The notes: generated from the sequence alone by a model not told the origin. Positions 41,238 to 51,404 are shown, numbered from the stretch's first letter. The stretch is 64,000 nucleotides of DNA from Halobacteriovoraceae bacterium (GCA_002711995.1 PASN01000013.1:62001-126000), one strand, 5' to 3'. Translations and numbers: made by a program.

Positions 41238-42704
41238 ATGTTCTACAAAGATGAGCCTGGCCTAACATACGACGATGTTTTGTTGATGCCAAACTACTCA
41301 GAAGTTCTTCCGCATCAGGCCAATCTTGAAAGTCGATTCACAAGAAACATTTCTTTAAAAATACCTATAGCTTCTTCTGCCATGGACACGGTTACTGAAT
41401 CTGCAACCGCTATAAAAATGGCACAGCTTGGAGGGATAGGGGTTATACACAAAAACCTATCAGCTAAGGAACAAGCTAAAGAAGTTACCAAAGTTAAAAA
41501 GTTTGAGTCTGGCATAGTGCTAGACCCCATAACCGTTAAAGAGAACGACACTCTTTCCGCATTGAACGCTTTGATTAAAAAATATGGGTTCTCTGGCTTT
41601 CCTGTTGTTGGTGACAACAACAAGGTTGTGGGAATTGTAACAAACAGAGACGTACGCTATGAGAGTGACAACTCTAAAAAAGTAAAAGACATGATGACTG
41701 ATAGGGAGCATTTAGTTGTCGCTCCTGAAGGAATATCTCTAAGTGATGCAAAGAAAATTCTTCACGCCCACAGAGTGGAAAAACTTCCAGTTGTGGACGA
41801 GTCAGACAAGCTATTAGGAATTGTCACAATTAAAGATATCCAAAAGTCGATGGACTATCCCACTGCGAATAAGGATCAATTGGGAAGATTGCGTGTGGCC
41901 GCCACCGTTGGTGTTGGAGAAAAAGAGCAGGTAAGGGCCAAAGCTCTTATAGATGCCGGCGTGGATGCTGTTGTAATCGACACTGCCCATGGACACTCCA
42001 AAGGTGTTATGGAAATGGTTAAAACCGTTAAAGGGATGAGTAAAGATATTGATGTTGTTGCAGGAAATGTTGCAACCGCAAAGGCCTGTGAAGATCTAAT
42101 CAAATGCGGAGCCGATGGAATTAAGGTCGGAATTGGTCCAGGCTCAATTTGCACCACAAGAATTGTGGCAGGGATTGGAGTTCCTCAACTGCAAGCGCTT
42201 CTCGATTGTAGAGACGTGTGCATGAAGGCCAATGTGCCCTTTATTGCAGATGGTGGAATCAAGTTCTCTGGGGACATTGTGAAAGCTTTGGCCGCCGGAG
42301 CGGAAACAGTCATGATCGGATCGCTGTTTGCTGGTACCGATGAAACTCCAGGCGAGCGTGTAATCTATCAAGGCCGTGCCTACAAAATGTATAGAGGAAT
42401 GGGATCTCTGGGAGCAATGGTAAAAGGTTCAAAGGATAGATATGGCCAGGCAAGTGTTTCAGAAGAAAACAAGCTAGTGCCGGAAGGTATTGAAGGTCAG
42501 GTTCCTTACCGAGGACCTCTTGAAGAGAACATTTATCAATTGCTTGGTGGGATTAGATCTGGAATGGGCTATACTGGATCTTCAAATCTTAAAGAGCTTA
42601 GAGAGAAGGCAAAGTTTGTGAAAATCTCTCCAGCAGGACTTCAGGAAAGTCATCCGCATCAAGTAACAATTACTAAAGAAGCCCCTAACTACAGGTTGAA
42701 ATAA
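41238..42704 (+). CDS. guaB: IMP dehydrogenase
   Basis: A 488-residue enzyme oxidising IMP to XMP, the committed step of GMP synthesis. The barrel begins [17 protein letters not shown], two CBS domains are inserted at about residues 95-205, and the catalytic Cys is in [17 protein letters not shown]. The flap carries [10 protein letters not shown]. guaA follows after 1 base, so the two steps to GMP are co-expressed. Confidence 0.96.
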   Translation: MFYKDEPGLTYDDVLLMPNYSEVLPHQANLESRFTRNISLKIPIASSAMDTVTESATAIKMAQLGGIGVIHKNLSAKEQAKEVTKVKKFESGIVLDPITVKENDTLSALNALIKKYGFSGFPVVGDNNKVVGIVTNRDVRYESDNSKKVKDMMTDREHLVVAPEGISLSDAKKILHAHRVEKLPVVDESDKLLGIVTIKDIQKSMDYPTANKDQLGRLRVAATVGVGEKEQVRAKALIDAGVDAVVIDTAHGHSKGVMEMVKTVKGMSKDIDVVAGNVATAKACEDLIKCGADGIKVGIGPGSICTTRIVAGIGVPQLQALLDCRDVCMKANVPFIADGGIKFSGDIVKALAAGAETVMIGSLFAGTDETPGERVIYQGRAYKMYRGMGSLGAMVKGSKDRYGQASVSEENKLVPEGIEGQVPYRGPLEENIYQLLGGIRSGMGYTGSSNLKELREKAKFVKISPAGLQESHPHQVTITKEAPNYRLK

Positions 42705-42705
42705 T

Positions 42706-44250
42706 ATGAGTGACGTTTGGATTGTTGATTTTGGTTCCCAATATACACAGTTAATTACAAGAAAAGCAAGAGAGCTTGGATATTCAAGTGTGATCATCAC
42801 TGTGGATGACGCCTTTGAAAAAATAGACAAGGGAGAAACTCCTCTTGCTTTTATTCTTTCAGGTGGGCCGCACTCGGTTTTTGAGGATGAAACTGATTAC
42901 TCTAAAATTTTTAAGGCGGGAAGGCCATTGCTTGGAATATGCTATGGCATGCAACTTGTGGGGCAGTACCATAATGGAACTGTTGAAAAGGGTGAGGTGG
43001 GAGAATATGGTCACTCCACCGTTCTTTCTGAAAACAACTTTTCATTCCCTGGCATGCCAAAGTCTTTTAATGTGTGGATGAGCCACTCAGACCACTTGTC
43101 AAAAGCTCCTGAAGGTTTTGAAGTCATTTTGAAAAGTAATAATGGTCTTATTGCTGGCATTGAAAATAAAGATCAAAAGATCATGGCCTTGCAATTTCAT
43201 CCAGAAGTTAATCACACTGAGTTTGGAAAGGAAGTTTTAAAGCATTTCTTTCATGACATTGCCAACGTTCAGCCTAACTGGTCGAACAAAGTCATGCTGG
43301 AAACGTGTCTAGAAGAAGTAAGAGAAGTTAAAGGATCAAAAGTTCTATGCGCCTTCTCCGGTGGTGTTGATTCGCTTGTTGCTGCGACTATTGCTCAAAA
43401 AGAGCTTGGTGATGACTTGTATTGCTTTTTTGTAGATAACGGACTTTTAAGACCACAAGATCACCATCACATTGTCACCCTACAAAAAGAAACTGGACTG
43501 AACATTGAAATTGTTGATGCTAGCGAAACCTTTTTGAACAAGCTTAAAGGCGTGGACGATCCAGAAAAAAAACGAAAAATTATAGGAAACACTTTTATTG
43601 AGGTTTTCGAAGACAAGGTAAAGAGTTTTGAGAAAGACAAGGGTATTAACTTTGAATACCTTCTTCAAGGAACACTTTATCCAGATGTTATTGAGTCTAT
43701 AAGCCCTCATAAGAAAGGTGGAAAGTCTGTAACTATAAAGTCCCACCACAATGTTGGAGGTCTTCCTGAGAGGATGAACCTAAAGCTACTGGAGCCTTTA
43801 AAATTCTTATTTAAAGATGAAGTCAGACAACTGGGGGAAGCAGTTAGTTTAAAACATGACTGGGTTTATCGTCATCCATTTCCAGGTCCTGGCATTGGGG
43901 TTAGAGTTCTCGGAGAGTTATTTCCTGAATCAATTAAAAAAGTTCAAGGAAGTGATCAAATCTTGTTTGAGGAATTAAAAGAACAGAATCTTTATGAGGC
44001 CTGCTGGCAGGCGTTTACAGTGCTTCTACCTGTAAAGACTGTTGGTGTTAAAGGTGACTCAAGAGCATACGAAGAGGTTATTTGTGTGCGAATAGTTAAT
44101 TCCACAGACGGAATGACCGCCACTTGGACTGATCTGCCGCACAGTTTTCTTAGCAAAGTCAGCAACAGAATCACAAATGAGGTGAGGGGAGTAACTAGAG
44201 TCGTCTACGACATAACTTCCAAGCCGCCTGGCACGATTGAGTGGGAGTAA
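42706..44250 (+). CDS. guaA: GMP synthase (glutamine-hydrolysing)
   Basis: A 514-residue enzyme converting XMP to GMP. The N-terminal class I amidotransferase has VDFGSQYTQLI, the catalytic Cys in LLGICYGMQ and the His/Glu pair in LQFHPEVNHTEFG. The ATP-pyrophosphatase domain has CAFSGGVDSLVAA, and the dimerisation domain ends with the usual KPPGTIEWE. It is coupled to guaB and followed by a strong terminator. Confidence 0.97.
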   Translation: MSDVWIVDFGSQYTQLITRKARELGYSSVIITVDDAFEKIDKGETPLAFILSGGPHSVFEDETDYSKIFKAGRPLLGICYGMQLVGQYHNGTVEKGEVGEYGHSTVLSENNFSFPGMPKSFNVWMSHSDHLSKAPEGFEVILKSNNGLIAGIENKDQKIMALQFHPEVNHTEFGKEVLKHFFHDIANVQPNWSNKVMLETCLEEVREVKGSKVLCAFSGGVDSLVAATIAQKELGDDLYCFFVDNGLLRPQDHHHIVTLQKETGLNIEIVDASETFLNKLKGVDDPEKKRKIIGNTFIEVFEDKVKSFEKDKGINFEYLLQGTLYPDVIESISPHKKGGKSVTIKSHHNVGGLPERMNLKLLEPLKFLFKDEVRQLGEAVSLKHDWVYRHPFPGPGIGVRVLGELFPESIKKVQGSDQILFEELKEQNLYEACWQAFTVLLPVKTVGVKGDSRAYEEVICVRIVNSTDGMTATWTDLPHSFLSKVSNRITNEVRGVTRVVYDITSKPPGTIEWE

Positions 44251-44322
44251 GCCCACAGATTGTTGGCAGAATCGCCAAAAATACCCATAAAATTCCAAAT
44301 CATAAATAAATTTCTTTGAAGC

Positions 44323-44362
44323 AGAGAGTTCGGGACAAGTTCCCGAATTCTCTATGTTTTTT
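44323..44362 (+). terminator. Intrinsic terminator of guaBA
   Basis: A 13-bp stem (AGAGAGTTCGGGA with TCCCGAATTCTCT, one G-T pair) around CAAGT, followed by a T-rich tail at 44357-44362. Confidence 0.85.
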
Positions 44363-44442
44363 ATCAACTGATCGATTAAGTCGTTTTTGTAAACCTCAAT
44401 ACCCTTATAATTTTCAACAGGACAATTTCGAAGGGAGGCCCA

Positions 44443-44691
44443 ATGGCAAATAAAGAAGTATTCCTGGAAAGCTTAAGATCACAGTACAGGAGCGATATTA
44501 AAATGGTGATTAGTGAGTGTCAGCACTTTGGCCGAACGTGGCTGGATGTTGATGCACTAAATAGCAAGTTAGGAGAGCTTCATGATTTTGCCAGCATGGC
44601 CGGCCTTTCTGAGGATGAATGGCTTGAACTGATTTATGAATTATCCCCCGAAGTATACGAAAACCTCGATTTTGGTGTAATCGCGGCATAA
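44443..44691 (+). CDS. Hypothetical 82-aa helical protein
   Basis: A small acidic protein (MANKEVFLESLRSQYRSD at the start) with two predicted helices and a conserved-looking LSEDEWLELIYELSPEVYE segment. The ATG follows the strong site AAGGGAGG, and a TATAAT hexamer at 44406-44411 probably marks its promoter. Terminators lie on both sides, so it is an independent unit. No family is recognised. Confidence 0.7.
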   Translation: MANKEVFLESLRSQYRSDIKMVISECQHFGRTWLDVDALNSKLGELHDFASMAGLSEDEWLELIYELSPEVYENLDFGVIAA

Positions 44692-44703
44692 ATATCCAAT
44701 ATC

Positions 44704-44732
44704 AAAAGGCCTTGGGAATCCAGGGCCTTTTT
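44704..44732 (+). terminator. Intrinsic terminator with AAGGCC stem
   Basis: AAAGGCC pairs with GGCCTTT around an imperfect TGG/CCA inner stem, followed by T residues. It ends the 82-aa protein transcript. Confidence 0.75.
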
Positions 44733-44779
44733 CTTTCCCAAAACGCTTTTTTATTCCTTCCAATCGGGATTTCCACGCC

Positions 44780-44806
44780 TTGACGCATGTAGTAGATTTT
44801 TACAAT
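44780..44806 (+). promoter_or_regulatory. Possible dnaE promoter
   Basis: TTGACG (44780-44785) and TACAAT (44801-44806) lie 15 bases apart, shorter than optimal; using CAATAT as the -10 gives 17. The dnaE ATG is about 50 bases downstream. Confidence 0.4.
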
Positions 44807-44858
44807 ATTAGACAAAAATGGGATACTGGCCAGACACACAGTTAGCGAGGCATTTCCA

Positions 44859-47800
44859 ATGAAAAACCCTTTTATGAACGCCGAAAGGCCAATTAAGGAA
44901 ACTCACCCAGATAGTTTTGTTCATCTGCATCTGCATACTCAATACTCCCTTCTTGATGGGGCGTTGAGATTGGATGACTTGTTTGAAAAAGCAAAAGAAT
45001 ACAACATGCCTGCTATTGCGTGTACCGATCACGGCAACATGTTTGGCGCCATTGATTTTTACACCAAAGCAATTAAAGCTGGGATCAAACCAATCCTTGG
45101 CTCCGAAGTTTATTTCACTCCTGGATCAAGGTTCGACAGAAGACCTCCAAAAAAGAATAGAACCCTGGACTCTCAAGACGAAGAGGAAGGCAAGTATCAA
45201 ATCCACCATTTGGTTCTTCTTTGTAAGAACGAGGTAGGCTATAAAAATCTTTGCCAACTTCTCTCCAAAGCATACTTGGAAGGAATGTATTACAAGCCAA
45301 GAGTGGATATTGAGCTTTTGCGCGAGTACGGCGAGGGACTTATTGCCACCACAGCTTGTCTTAAGGGTGAAGTGGCATTTAATTTTTTCACTGGCCAAGA
45401 CGAGAGAGCAGGGCAGGCGATTCAAAAATTAAAAGATGTTTTTCAAGATGACTTCTACCTTGAGATCCAAAGACATGGACTTGAAGAAGAGCAGGTCTAT
45501 GAGAAAATTATCGAGTACGGCAAAGCAAACGATATAAAGTTAGTCGCAACAAATGACTGCCACTACTTAACTAGAGAAGACGCCGCTGCCCAAGAAGTTC
45601 TTTTGTGTATTCAAACGCAAAAGACCTTTATGGATGAGAAGCGAATGAAGCTTACAGCAGATGAGTTCTACTTTAAATCTGCAGATGAAATGCGCGAGCG
45701 CTTTTCTGATCTGCCGGAGTCTTGCGATCACACACTCGAAATCGCCGACAAATGTAACCTTGAGATTACTTGGCAGGATGATGACGGCAAACAAATTTAT
45801 CACCTACCTGACTTTAAGCAGTTTATTACCACTGGTGAGACCGAAGAGGATTTCTTTAAAAGAATGGCCCAAGAGGGACTTGAAGAAAGGTTTAAAGGTC
45901 CCCATTTTACAAAACTAGTTAAGCAAGAAAACTGGGAAAGTGAGCTTAAGCCTCAATACTATGAAAGACTGCAGGTTGAGATAGACACCATTCTAACAAT
46001 GGGATTTCCTGGATACTTTCTAATCGTATCTGACTTCATTAAGTGGGCAAAAGACAATGATATTCCAGTTGGCCCTGGTAGGGGATCTGGTGCGGGCTCT
46101 TTAGTTGCATATGCAATGAAGATCACCAACATTAACCCGCTTCCTTACAACCTTCTATTTGAGAGATTCATCAACCTCGAGCGTATTACGATGCCCGATT
46201 TTGACGTCGACTTCTGTCAGGATAGAAGGCCTGATGTCCTAGATTACGTTACTAAAAAGTATGGCGAGGACAAAGTTGGACAGATTATTACATTCGGTAA
46301 GCTTCAGGCCAAGGCCGTAATTAGGGACGTTTCCCGAGTGTTTGGTCTCCCTTACGCCGAAACCGATGCCCTGGCAAAACTCATCCCCGACGAGCTTGGA
46401 ATTACACTTCATAAAGCTATTGAAATGGAACCAAAGCTTGCAGAACTTGAAGAGCGTGATCCAAAAATTAGAAGAATCCTTCATATTTCAAAAAGACTAG
46501 AGGGTCTTTTAAGGCATGCTTCCGTTCACGCATGTGGCGTTATCATCACCAACGACCCACTCGTAAACTACTGTCCTCTCTATAAGGGCAGAGAGGGTGA
46601 GCAGGTTGTGCAGTTTGATAAAGACTTCTCAGAGCTCATAGGTCTTGTGAAATTTGACTTCCTTGGACTTAAGACTCTTACAGTTATTAAAAATGCATCC
46701 AACTTTATTCAAAGAGACCATGATCCTGACTTTGATATTGAATCCATCGATATGGAAGATCAGGCCGTTTACGACTATGTGTCTGAAGGTAAAACTACCG
46801 GTGTTTTCCAACTAGAGTCTTCTGGAATGAAAGACCTCTGCTCCAGGCTTCAGCCAGGAACGATAGATGACATTACCGCGATTAACGCCCTTTATCGTCC
46901 AGGTCCAATGGGCCTAGGAATGCATGATGAGTTTATTGAGAGAAAGTTTGGTCGAAAAGAAGTTGATTACTTCTTTGATGACCTAGAGCCAGTTCTTCAA
47001 GATACCTACGGCATTATTGTTTATCAAGAACAGGTTATGAACATTGCCCGTATCGTTGGTGGCTACTCATTGGGTGAAGCGGATATGCTTCGTAGAGCGA
47101 TGGGTAAGAAGAAGCTTAAAGAAATGGAAAGACATGAGAAGATCTTTCTGAAGGGCGCCGAAGAGAGAGGGTACGACCTCAAAAAAGCAAAAGAGATCTA
47201 TGACTTGATGGCGGAGTTTGCAAAGTACGGCTTTAACAAGTCCCACGCAGTTGCTTACGCCTTTATCGCTTATCAAACAGCGTTCTTGAAAAAATACTAC
47301 CCGTCTTGTTTCTTTGCTTCACTACTTGGAACTGAAATGTCCAATACCGACAAGGTCACGGCATATATCAATGATGCCAGAGACATGGGAATTGAAATTC
47401 TTCCTCCGGATGTGAACGAGTCTTTATATCTTTTTAACGTTATTGAAAACAAAATCCGCTTTGGCATGGGTGCCATTAAAAACGTTGGCGAAGGCCCAGT
47501 TGAAGCTATCATTGCTGAGCGAGAGGCCAATGGCCCTTACGAAAGTTTCATAGACTTCTGTGAAAGAGTTAGCATGAAAGCGTGCAACAACAGAGTTCTT
47601 GAATCATTAATTAAAGTAGGCGCTTTCGATGATTGTGAGAAGATGAATAGAAAGACTCTTCTGGAAAATCTTGAGCTAATCGTTTCACATGCAAAGAAAA
47701 AACAGGAAGAGAAACTTGCTGGACAGGTAAATCTATTTGACCTCGATGGCGGCTTTGAGGAAACAAAAGAAGAAATGCTCAACGTAAATATTGTTGATGA

Positions 47801-48155
47801 CTTTGATGAGAAGGAAAAGCTTGGCTACGAACAAGAGCTTCTTGGAATTTTTGTTTCAGGGCACCCCCTGCAGAAATACGAAGAGCTTTTAAAAGAGCTT
47901 GTTTCAATGCCTATTAAAGATATTCACGATCTTCCGCAAATGGCAAAGCCTGAGTTTGATTTTAGAGATCCCAAAAGAAATAAAGATCCTTCTAAGAGAA
48001 ACATGACCATCGCAGGCCTTATGGTTGAGAAGAAGCAAATTGTCACCAAAAAGGGCGATCGAATGGCCTTTGCCACACTTGAAGACTTGTCTGGGAAAAT
48101 AGAAGTAATCTTTTTCCCAAAAGTATACAATGAGTGTTTTGAGTTCTTGGAGTGA
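44859..48155 (+). CDS. dnaE: DNA polymerase III alpha subunit, interrupted by in-frame TGA
   Basis: The main replicative polymerase. The PHP domain begins FVHLHLHTQYSLLDGALR, polymerase motifs include GPGRGSGAGSLVAYA and the catalytic Asp motif MPDFDVDFCQDRR (about residues 445-457), then the helix-hairpin-helix region, and a C-terminal OB-fold starting NMTIAGLMVEKKQIV. The frame stops after 1098 residues at TGA (48153-48155) in the middle of the OB-fold. The same frame then continues without a gap for 121 more codons of DnaE-like sequence to 48521. Either the protein is truncated, or TGA is a base error, or it is read through. The polymerase core and beta-clamp-binding region are intact; the tau-binding tail would be lost. 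Confidence 0.93.
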   Translation: MKNPFMNAERPIKETHPDSFVHLHLHTQYSLLDGALRLDDLFEKAKEYNMPAIACTDHGNMFGAIDFYTKAIKAGIKPILGSEVYFTPGSRFDRRPPKKNRTLDSQDEEEGKYQIHHLVLLCKNEVGYKNLCQLLSKAYLEGMYYKPRVDIELLREYGEGLIATTACLKGEVAFNFFTGQDERAGQAIQKLKDVFQDDFYLEIQRHGLEEEQVYEKIIEYGKANDIKLVATNDCHYLTREDAAAQEVLLCIQTQKTFMDEKRMKLTADEFYFKSADEMRERFSDLPESCDHTLEIADKCNLEITWQDDDGKQIYHLPDFKQFITTGETEEDFFKRMAQEGLEERFKGPHFTKLVKQENWESELKPQYYERLQVEIDTILTMGFPGYFLIVSDFIKWAKDNDIPVGPGRGSGAGSLVAYAMKITNINPLPYNLLFERFINLERITMPDFDVDFCQDRRPDVLDYVTKKYGEDKVGQIITFGKLQAKAVIRDVSRVFGLPYAETDALAKLIPDELGITLHKAIEMEPKLAELEERDPKIRRILHISKRLEGLLRHASVHACGVIITNDPLVNYCPLYKGREGEQVVQFDKDFSELIGLVKFDFLGLKTLTVIKNASNFIQRDHDPDFDIESIDMEDQAVYDYVSEGKTTGVFQLESSGMKDLCSRLQPGTIDDITAINALYRPGPMGLGMHDEFIERKFGRKEVDYFFDDLEPVLQDTYGIIVYQEQVMNIARIVGGYSLGEADMLRRAMGKKKLKEMERHEKIFLKGAEERGYDLKKAKEIYDLMAEFAKYGFNKSHAVAYAFIAYQTAFLKKYYPSCFFASLLGTEMSNTDKVTAYINDARDMGIEILPPDVNESLYLFNVIENKIRFGMGAIKNVGEGPVEAIIAEREANGPYESFIDFCERVSMKACNNRVLESLIKVGAFDDCEKMNRKTLLENLELIVSHAKKKQEEKLAGQVNLFDLDGGFEETKEEMLNVNIVDDFDEKEKLGYEQELLGIFVSGHPLQKYEELLKELVSMPIKDIHDLPQMAKPEFDFRDPKRNKDPSKRNMTIAGLMVEKKQIVTKKGDRMAFATLEDLSGKIEVIFFPKVYNECFEFLE

Positions 48156-48521
48156 GATGATCCTATTGTTGTTAACGGTTATGTTAGACTTTCAGATGAT
48201 AGAAGAAGTTTTTACGCCAACTCTGTTAAAAGGATAGAGGATGAGTCGGATGACAAAGTTAAGGCCGTAAGAATATCGGTCGATGTTAGTCAGTTGAATG
48301 ACTTTTCCATGCCTAAACTTAAGCAGGTTCTTTTAAGCTATAGAGGGAGTGTACCGGCCCACTTTATTTTTGAAACGGCCGAGGGAAAGGCTAAGATGGA
48401 TTTGGGCAACAACTATCTCGTGAATCCGACACCTCAGATGGCGGCCAAAATTAACGAATTATTGAATAATAACTCAGTTCAATTTATAGTTGATGGAAGG
48501 TTGGAACAGGCCATTCAATAA
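48156..48521 (+). pseudogene. C-terminal remainder of DnaE after the internal TGA
   Basis: The codons directly after the TGA encode DDPIVVNGYVRLSDDRRSFY, the second half of the DnaE OB-fold, then a ~75-residue domain (LKQVLLSYRGSVPAHFIFE, AAKINELLNNNSVQFIVDG) equivalent to the tau-binding C-terminal domain, ending TAA at 48521. It is in the same frame as dnaE. Without the stop the protein would have 1220 residues, a normal size. An ATG at 48294 lacks a good ribosome site, so independent translation is unlikely. Confidence 0.7.
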
Positions 48522-48530
48522 AGGAATATT

Positions 48531-49853
48531 ATGCTCAGATACTTCGTAGCCCTTCTTATTTTTACACAAGTTTCATTTGCGGCTGATGCTGTGACAGGCA
48601 AAGGAAGTTTTGTTGCAACGAGCGACGACTCATTAAGCTTTGTAAATGAACAGCTTAAGCATGAAGGGTTTGCGGATATCGTGGGGAAAGTTTTAGATGA
48701 GATGGGACTCAACTCTCAGCTCTTCTGGCAGAAATACAATGAAGACTTTGATCAGGCCTTTGAAAGAGTGGAGAGCGTTCTTAGGCAGAAGTATCAAATG
48801 GACGACAATCCAAGCGCTAAACAGGTTGAGGCCTTTAGAAGAGTGGCCCGTGAAAGAAGACTCAAAATGAGAAGGAACTTTGGAGGCCTTGACAGGGTTG
48901 TTCAATCCTACTCCATTAAGAAGATTTCTAGATCCGCCCAAAATCCAAAAGCACGATTCATAAGACTTAAAGGCAAGGTTGATAAGAACTTGCTTGGAAA
49001 AATTTACTATCAATTCGTAAGAGGGAAGAAGTCTACTGAGTATGGAACGTTGTACATTCACGTGGACTACAACCTTAAAAACCTCACCTTTGCGGAGCTT
49101 GGAGTGGGCAATGATAAAGACTTCACCGAAGTGGTTAACAATCATTGGCTTAAGTGGTTCTCTCAAAACAAGCCAAAAAACATCGCAAATGTTGAAATTC
49201 TAAATTCTGACAAATTAAAACGTCTTCAAGATTATTTTAAGCTTCCCTATGAGCAGATGATGTCTTCAATTCCAGAGCTGTTTGTTAACTCCTTATACCT
49301 TAGAATTGAAGTTAACATGGAGAAGGTTAAAAAAGACGCGAAGTTCAACCAGTATGTGTTTGCATACGATGGCGGCCTCTTTCTTCAGGCCCTCCAGAAT
49401 GCTCAAATCCTAAGCTCGTTTCAGTTTGACAGACAAGTAAAGTCCTACCCATTAGTGGAACAAAGCAACATAAGCAGCCTTGTTGCAAACTACGTGTATA
49501 GGATGCCGTTTGAGCACTTTGCAAAACTTAACGGTGTGATTAAGGCCATTCCTCCAATGACTAGCATTCAAAGGCTAGCTCTTTATGAATACAACAATAT
49601 TGGCGATGTTTACGAGCTTATGAAGCTTATGGAAAACAAGGGAATCAAATACTCGCTAAAGCCAAGGCTTGAATCTATCGGCAATGGTAGAGCGGAATTG
49701 GTGGTTTTCTACGATGGAGGATTAACTCAGCTAAAAAGCATGCTGAAAGACATGCAAGCGGCAAAAACATCACTATCTTTCGACTTCATTGATACAGACA
49801 CTGTTATTGGTATAAAATTTAACAAGTTGCAGGACGAGAAAAAGACACTCTAG
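48531..49853 (+). CDS. Exported hypothetical protein, 440 aa
   Basis: A signal peptide (FVALLIFTQVSFAA) leads a long, mixed alpha/beta protein. Notable segments are a basic helical region (VEAFRRVARERRLKMRRNFG), GTLYIHVDYNLKNLTFAEL and a repeated type of strand in FAYDGGLFL and VVFYDGGLTQL. AAGGA precedes the ATG, 9 bases after the dnaE remainder, so it may be co-transcribed with dnaE. No family is recognised. Confidence 0.72.
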   Translation: MLRYFVALLIFTQVSFAADAVTGKGSFVATSDDSLSFVNEQLKHEGFADIVGKVLDEMGLNSQLFWQKYNEDFDQAFERVESVLRQKYQMDDNPSAKQVEAFRRVARERRLKMRRNFGGLDRVVQSYSIKKISRSAQNPKARFIRLKGKVDKNLLGKIYYQFVRGKKSTEYGTLYIHVDYNLKNLTFAELGVGNDKDFTEVVNNHWLKWFSQNKPKNIANVEILNSDKLKRLQDYFKLPYEQMMSSIPELFVNSLYLRIEVNMEKVKKDAKFNQYVFAYDGGLFLQALQNAQILSSFQFDRQVKSYPLVEQSNISSLVANYVYRMPFEHFAKLNGVIKAIPPMTSIQRLALYEYNNIGDVYELMKLMENKGIKYSLKPRLESIGNGRAELVVFYDGGLTQLKSMLKDMQAAKTSLSFDFIDTDTVIGIKFNKLQDEKKTL

Positions 49854-49862
49854 GAGTACGAG

Positions 49863-50819
49863 TTGGGTCCAAATTATGGCTTGTTGAGAATTGGCGCTCT
49901 AGCTATTTCCACAATTATATTTTTAACATCATGTATGCATAAGCCTATTAGGCGTAGGGGGACTAGTTATGTTCCTCGCGGCGGCCAATACGGGCAGGAA
50001 AATCGTCCTGAATTTTATCCTATTAAGAAGAAAGTGGCCCTTCTGCCATTTTTTAATGAATCACCATTTGGAAAAGAAGATCTGGCCATAACTGCGACCG
50101 AAGAGTTTAGAAGAGAGCTTGGCAGAATGAGAGACTTCAATGTCGATCCTCAAGCTCAAAGCTTATTTGGAACCAGTAAAGAAATTTACGCTGGTGGGGG
50201 AATGAAGCTTGTGCAACTCACCCGGAAGGCAAAGCTCTCTGGGGTAAATCTTGTAATTTATGGAAGGATAACCCACGCAAAAGTTCGTCAGAAAACTGAT
50301 GAAATCGGAATGGTTAGAAAGACCAAAAGCTACGCCGAGAGTGTGGTCGAGGTTCGTGTATTTGATGTGCACGCCAACAAGGAAATCTTTTCTGAGAAAA
50401 TAGACGGAAACATTAATGATAGCGCTCACAAGTTCTTTCTAAGTGAAAGAGATGCCACTCTCGACTATAGAAGAAACCTTCTTCGATATTCAGTAAGAGT
50501 TGCAGTGAGAAGGTTCTTGCCTAAAATTAACAAACTTGGGGCCAAGCTTGATTGGATTGGAAGAGTCGCAAAAATTATTGGCTCAAAGATCTATGTAAAT
50601 GCCGGTAGAAAATCTGGAATTACTGTTGGCGATATTCTAAAAGTTATGACTGAGGGTACAGAGATCTTTGACCCTGAGTCTGGCGCACTCATAGGCGTTA
50701 GCAAGGGAGAAGTTAAAGGAACCCTTGAAATCATTGACTTTTTTGGCCCAGATGGAGCCGTTGCCATCCTTCACTCAGGTGGTTCAGTAACTGAAGGCGA
50801 CTTCGTCCAGCTCTATTAA
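49863..50819 (+). CDS. Lipoprotein with FlgT/CsgG-like domains
   Basis: A 318-residue lipoprotein starting with TTG (49863), signal ending FLTSC (Cys23). The middle resembles the CsgG/FlgT family: KKVALLPFFNESPFGKEDLA, GVNLVIYGRITHA and ESVVEVRVFDVHANKEIFSE. The end resembles the FlgT C-terminal domain: GSKIYVNAGRKSGITVGDIL, DPESGALIG and VTEGDFVQLY. FlgT stabilises the flagellar basal body at the outer membrane, but no flagellar genes are adjacent, so an envelope-assembly role is only suggested. Confidence 0.72.
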   Translation: MGPNYGLLRIGALAISTIIFLTSCMHKPIRRRGTSYVPRGGQYGQENRPEFYPIKKKVALLPFFNESPFGKEDLAITATEEFRRELGRMRDFNVDPQAQSLFGTSKEIYAGGGMKLVQLTRKAKLSGVNLVIYGRITHAKVRQKTDEIGMVRKTKSYAESVVEVRVFDVHANKEIFSEKIDGNINDSAHKFFLSERDATLDYRRNLLRYSVRVAVRRFLPKINKLGAKLDWIGRVAKIIGSKIYVNAGRKSGITVGDILKVMTEGTEIFDPESGALIGVSKGEVKGTLEIIDFFGPDGAVAILHSGGSVTEGDFVQLY

Positions 50820-50916
50820 TATTCTTTTTTATCTATAAATGTTTCACTGCGTCACTTTGTGGTTGTATCTCCTTTTGGTTGTGGTAAGAAAGTCCAAACC
50901 CTTAAAGGAGAATATT

Positions 50917-51366
50917 ATGAAAAAAATTTCAACGATCGCTAGTGCCGCCCTTCTTTGTGCGAGCCTTTCGACACCTGCTCAGGCCTCTGATTATGAAGAG
51001 CAAATGCTTAGTCTTGTTTCTGTCGGATCGACTGTAATGGGTGCAGGACTGGGTGGTATGTACCTTACCACTTTTGGTAATGCCTTTGTAGGGACCGCAA
51101 TTTTTGCAGCAGCAATGTCAACAATTTATATAGGGGGGGCAGCTGGATACTACCAAGGTCTAGACAATGACTCTGTTGAGGTGTTGGCCGGAAGTGCTGA
51201 AATAGATGATCTTCCTGCTATCTCTCAATTTAAAGAAGACTTAATTGCAAACTCTGAGACAATCGAGCAAAAAGTGTTCGAAGAGACTGGGGAAGAAGTA
51301 TCGATCCAAGACTTGAGCGATGAAGACATTGCAACCTTGGCCCTACATGCGTCACAGAACCAATAA
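50917..51366 (+). CDS. Small exported protein, YYQGL family copy 1
   Basis: A 149-residue protein and the first of four local paralogues (also at 53584, 54075, 54542). A signal peptide (cleavage near PAQAS) is followed by a Gly/Ala-rich hydrophobic region (about 35-78), then the family signature GYYQGLDNDSVEVLAG, an acidic helix (LPAISQFKEDLIANSE) and VFEETGEEVSI. The start at 50917 follows AAAGGAG; a longer frame to 50839 has no signal peptide or site. No known family is recognised. The hydrophobic Gly-rich core suggests membrane insertion or oligomerisation. Confidence 0.75.
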   Translation: MKKISTIASAALLCASLSTPAQASDYEEQMLSLVSVGSTVMGAGLGGMYLTTFGNAFVGTAIFAAAMSTIYIGGAAGYYQGLDNDSVEVLAGSAEIDDLPAISQFKEDLIANSETIEQKVFEETGEEVSIQDLSDEDIATLALHASQNQ

Positions 51367-51379
51367 GAAATAAATTAAG

Positions 51380-51404
51380 GCCTAGCTTAAGCTAGGCTTT
51401 TTTT
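51380..51404 (+). terminator. Intrinsic terminator after YYQGL copy 1
   Basis: GCCTAGC and GCTAGGC form a 7-bp stem around TTAA, followed by seven T residues. Confidence 0.88.

Noticed and set aside
48153-48200. Selenocysteine at the dnaE TGA
   Set aside because: No stable hairpin resembling a bacterial SECIS element is visible just downstream, and DnaE OB-folds are not known selenoproteins.
48294-48521. Independent 75-aa gene starting at the ATG at 48294
   Set aside because: It is the same frame as the DnaE continuation and has no good ribosome site; the sequence upstream of the ATG back to the TGA is also DnaE-like.
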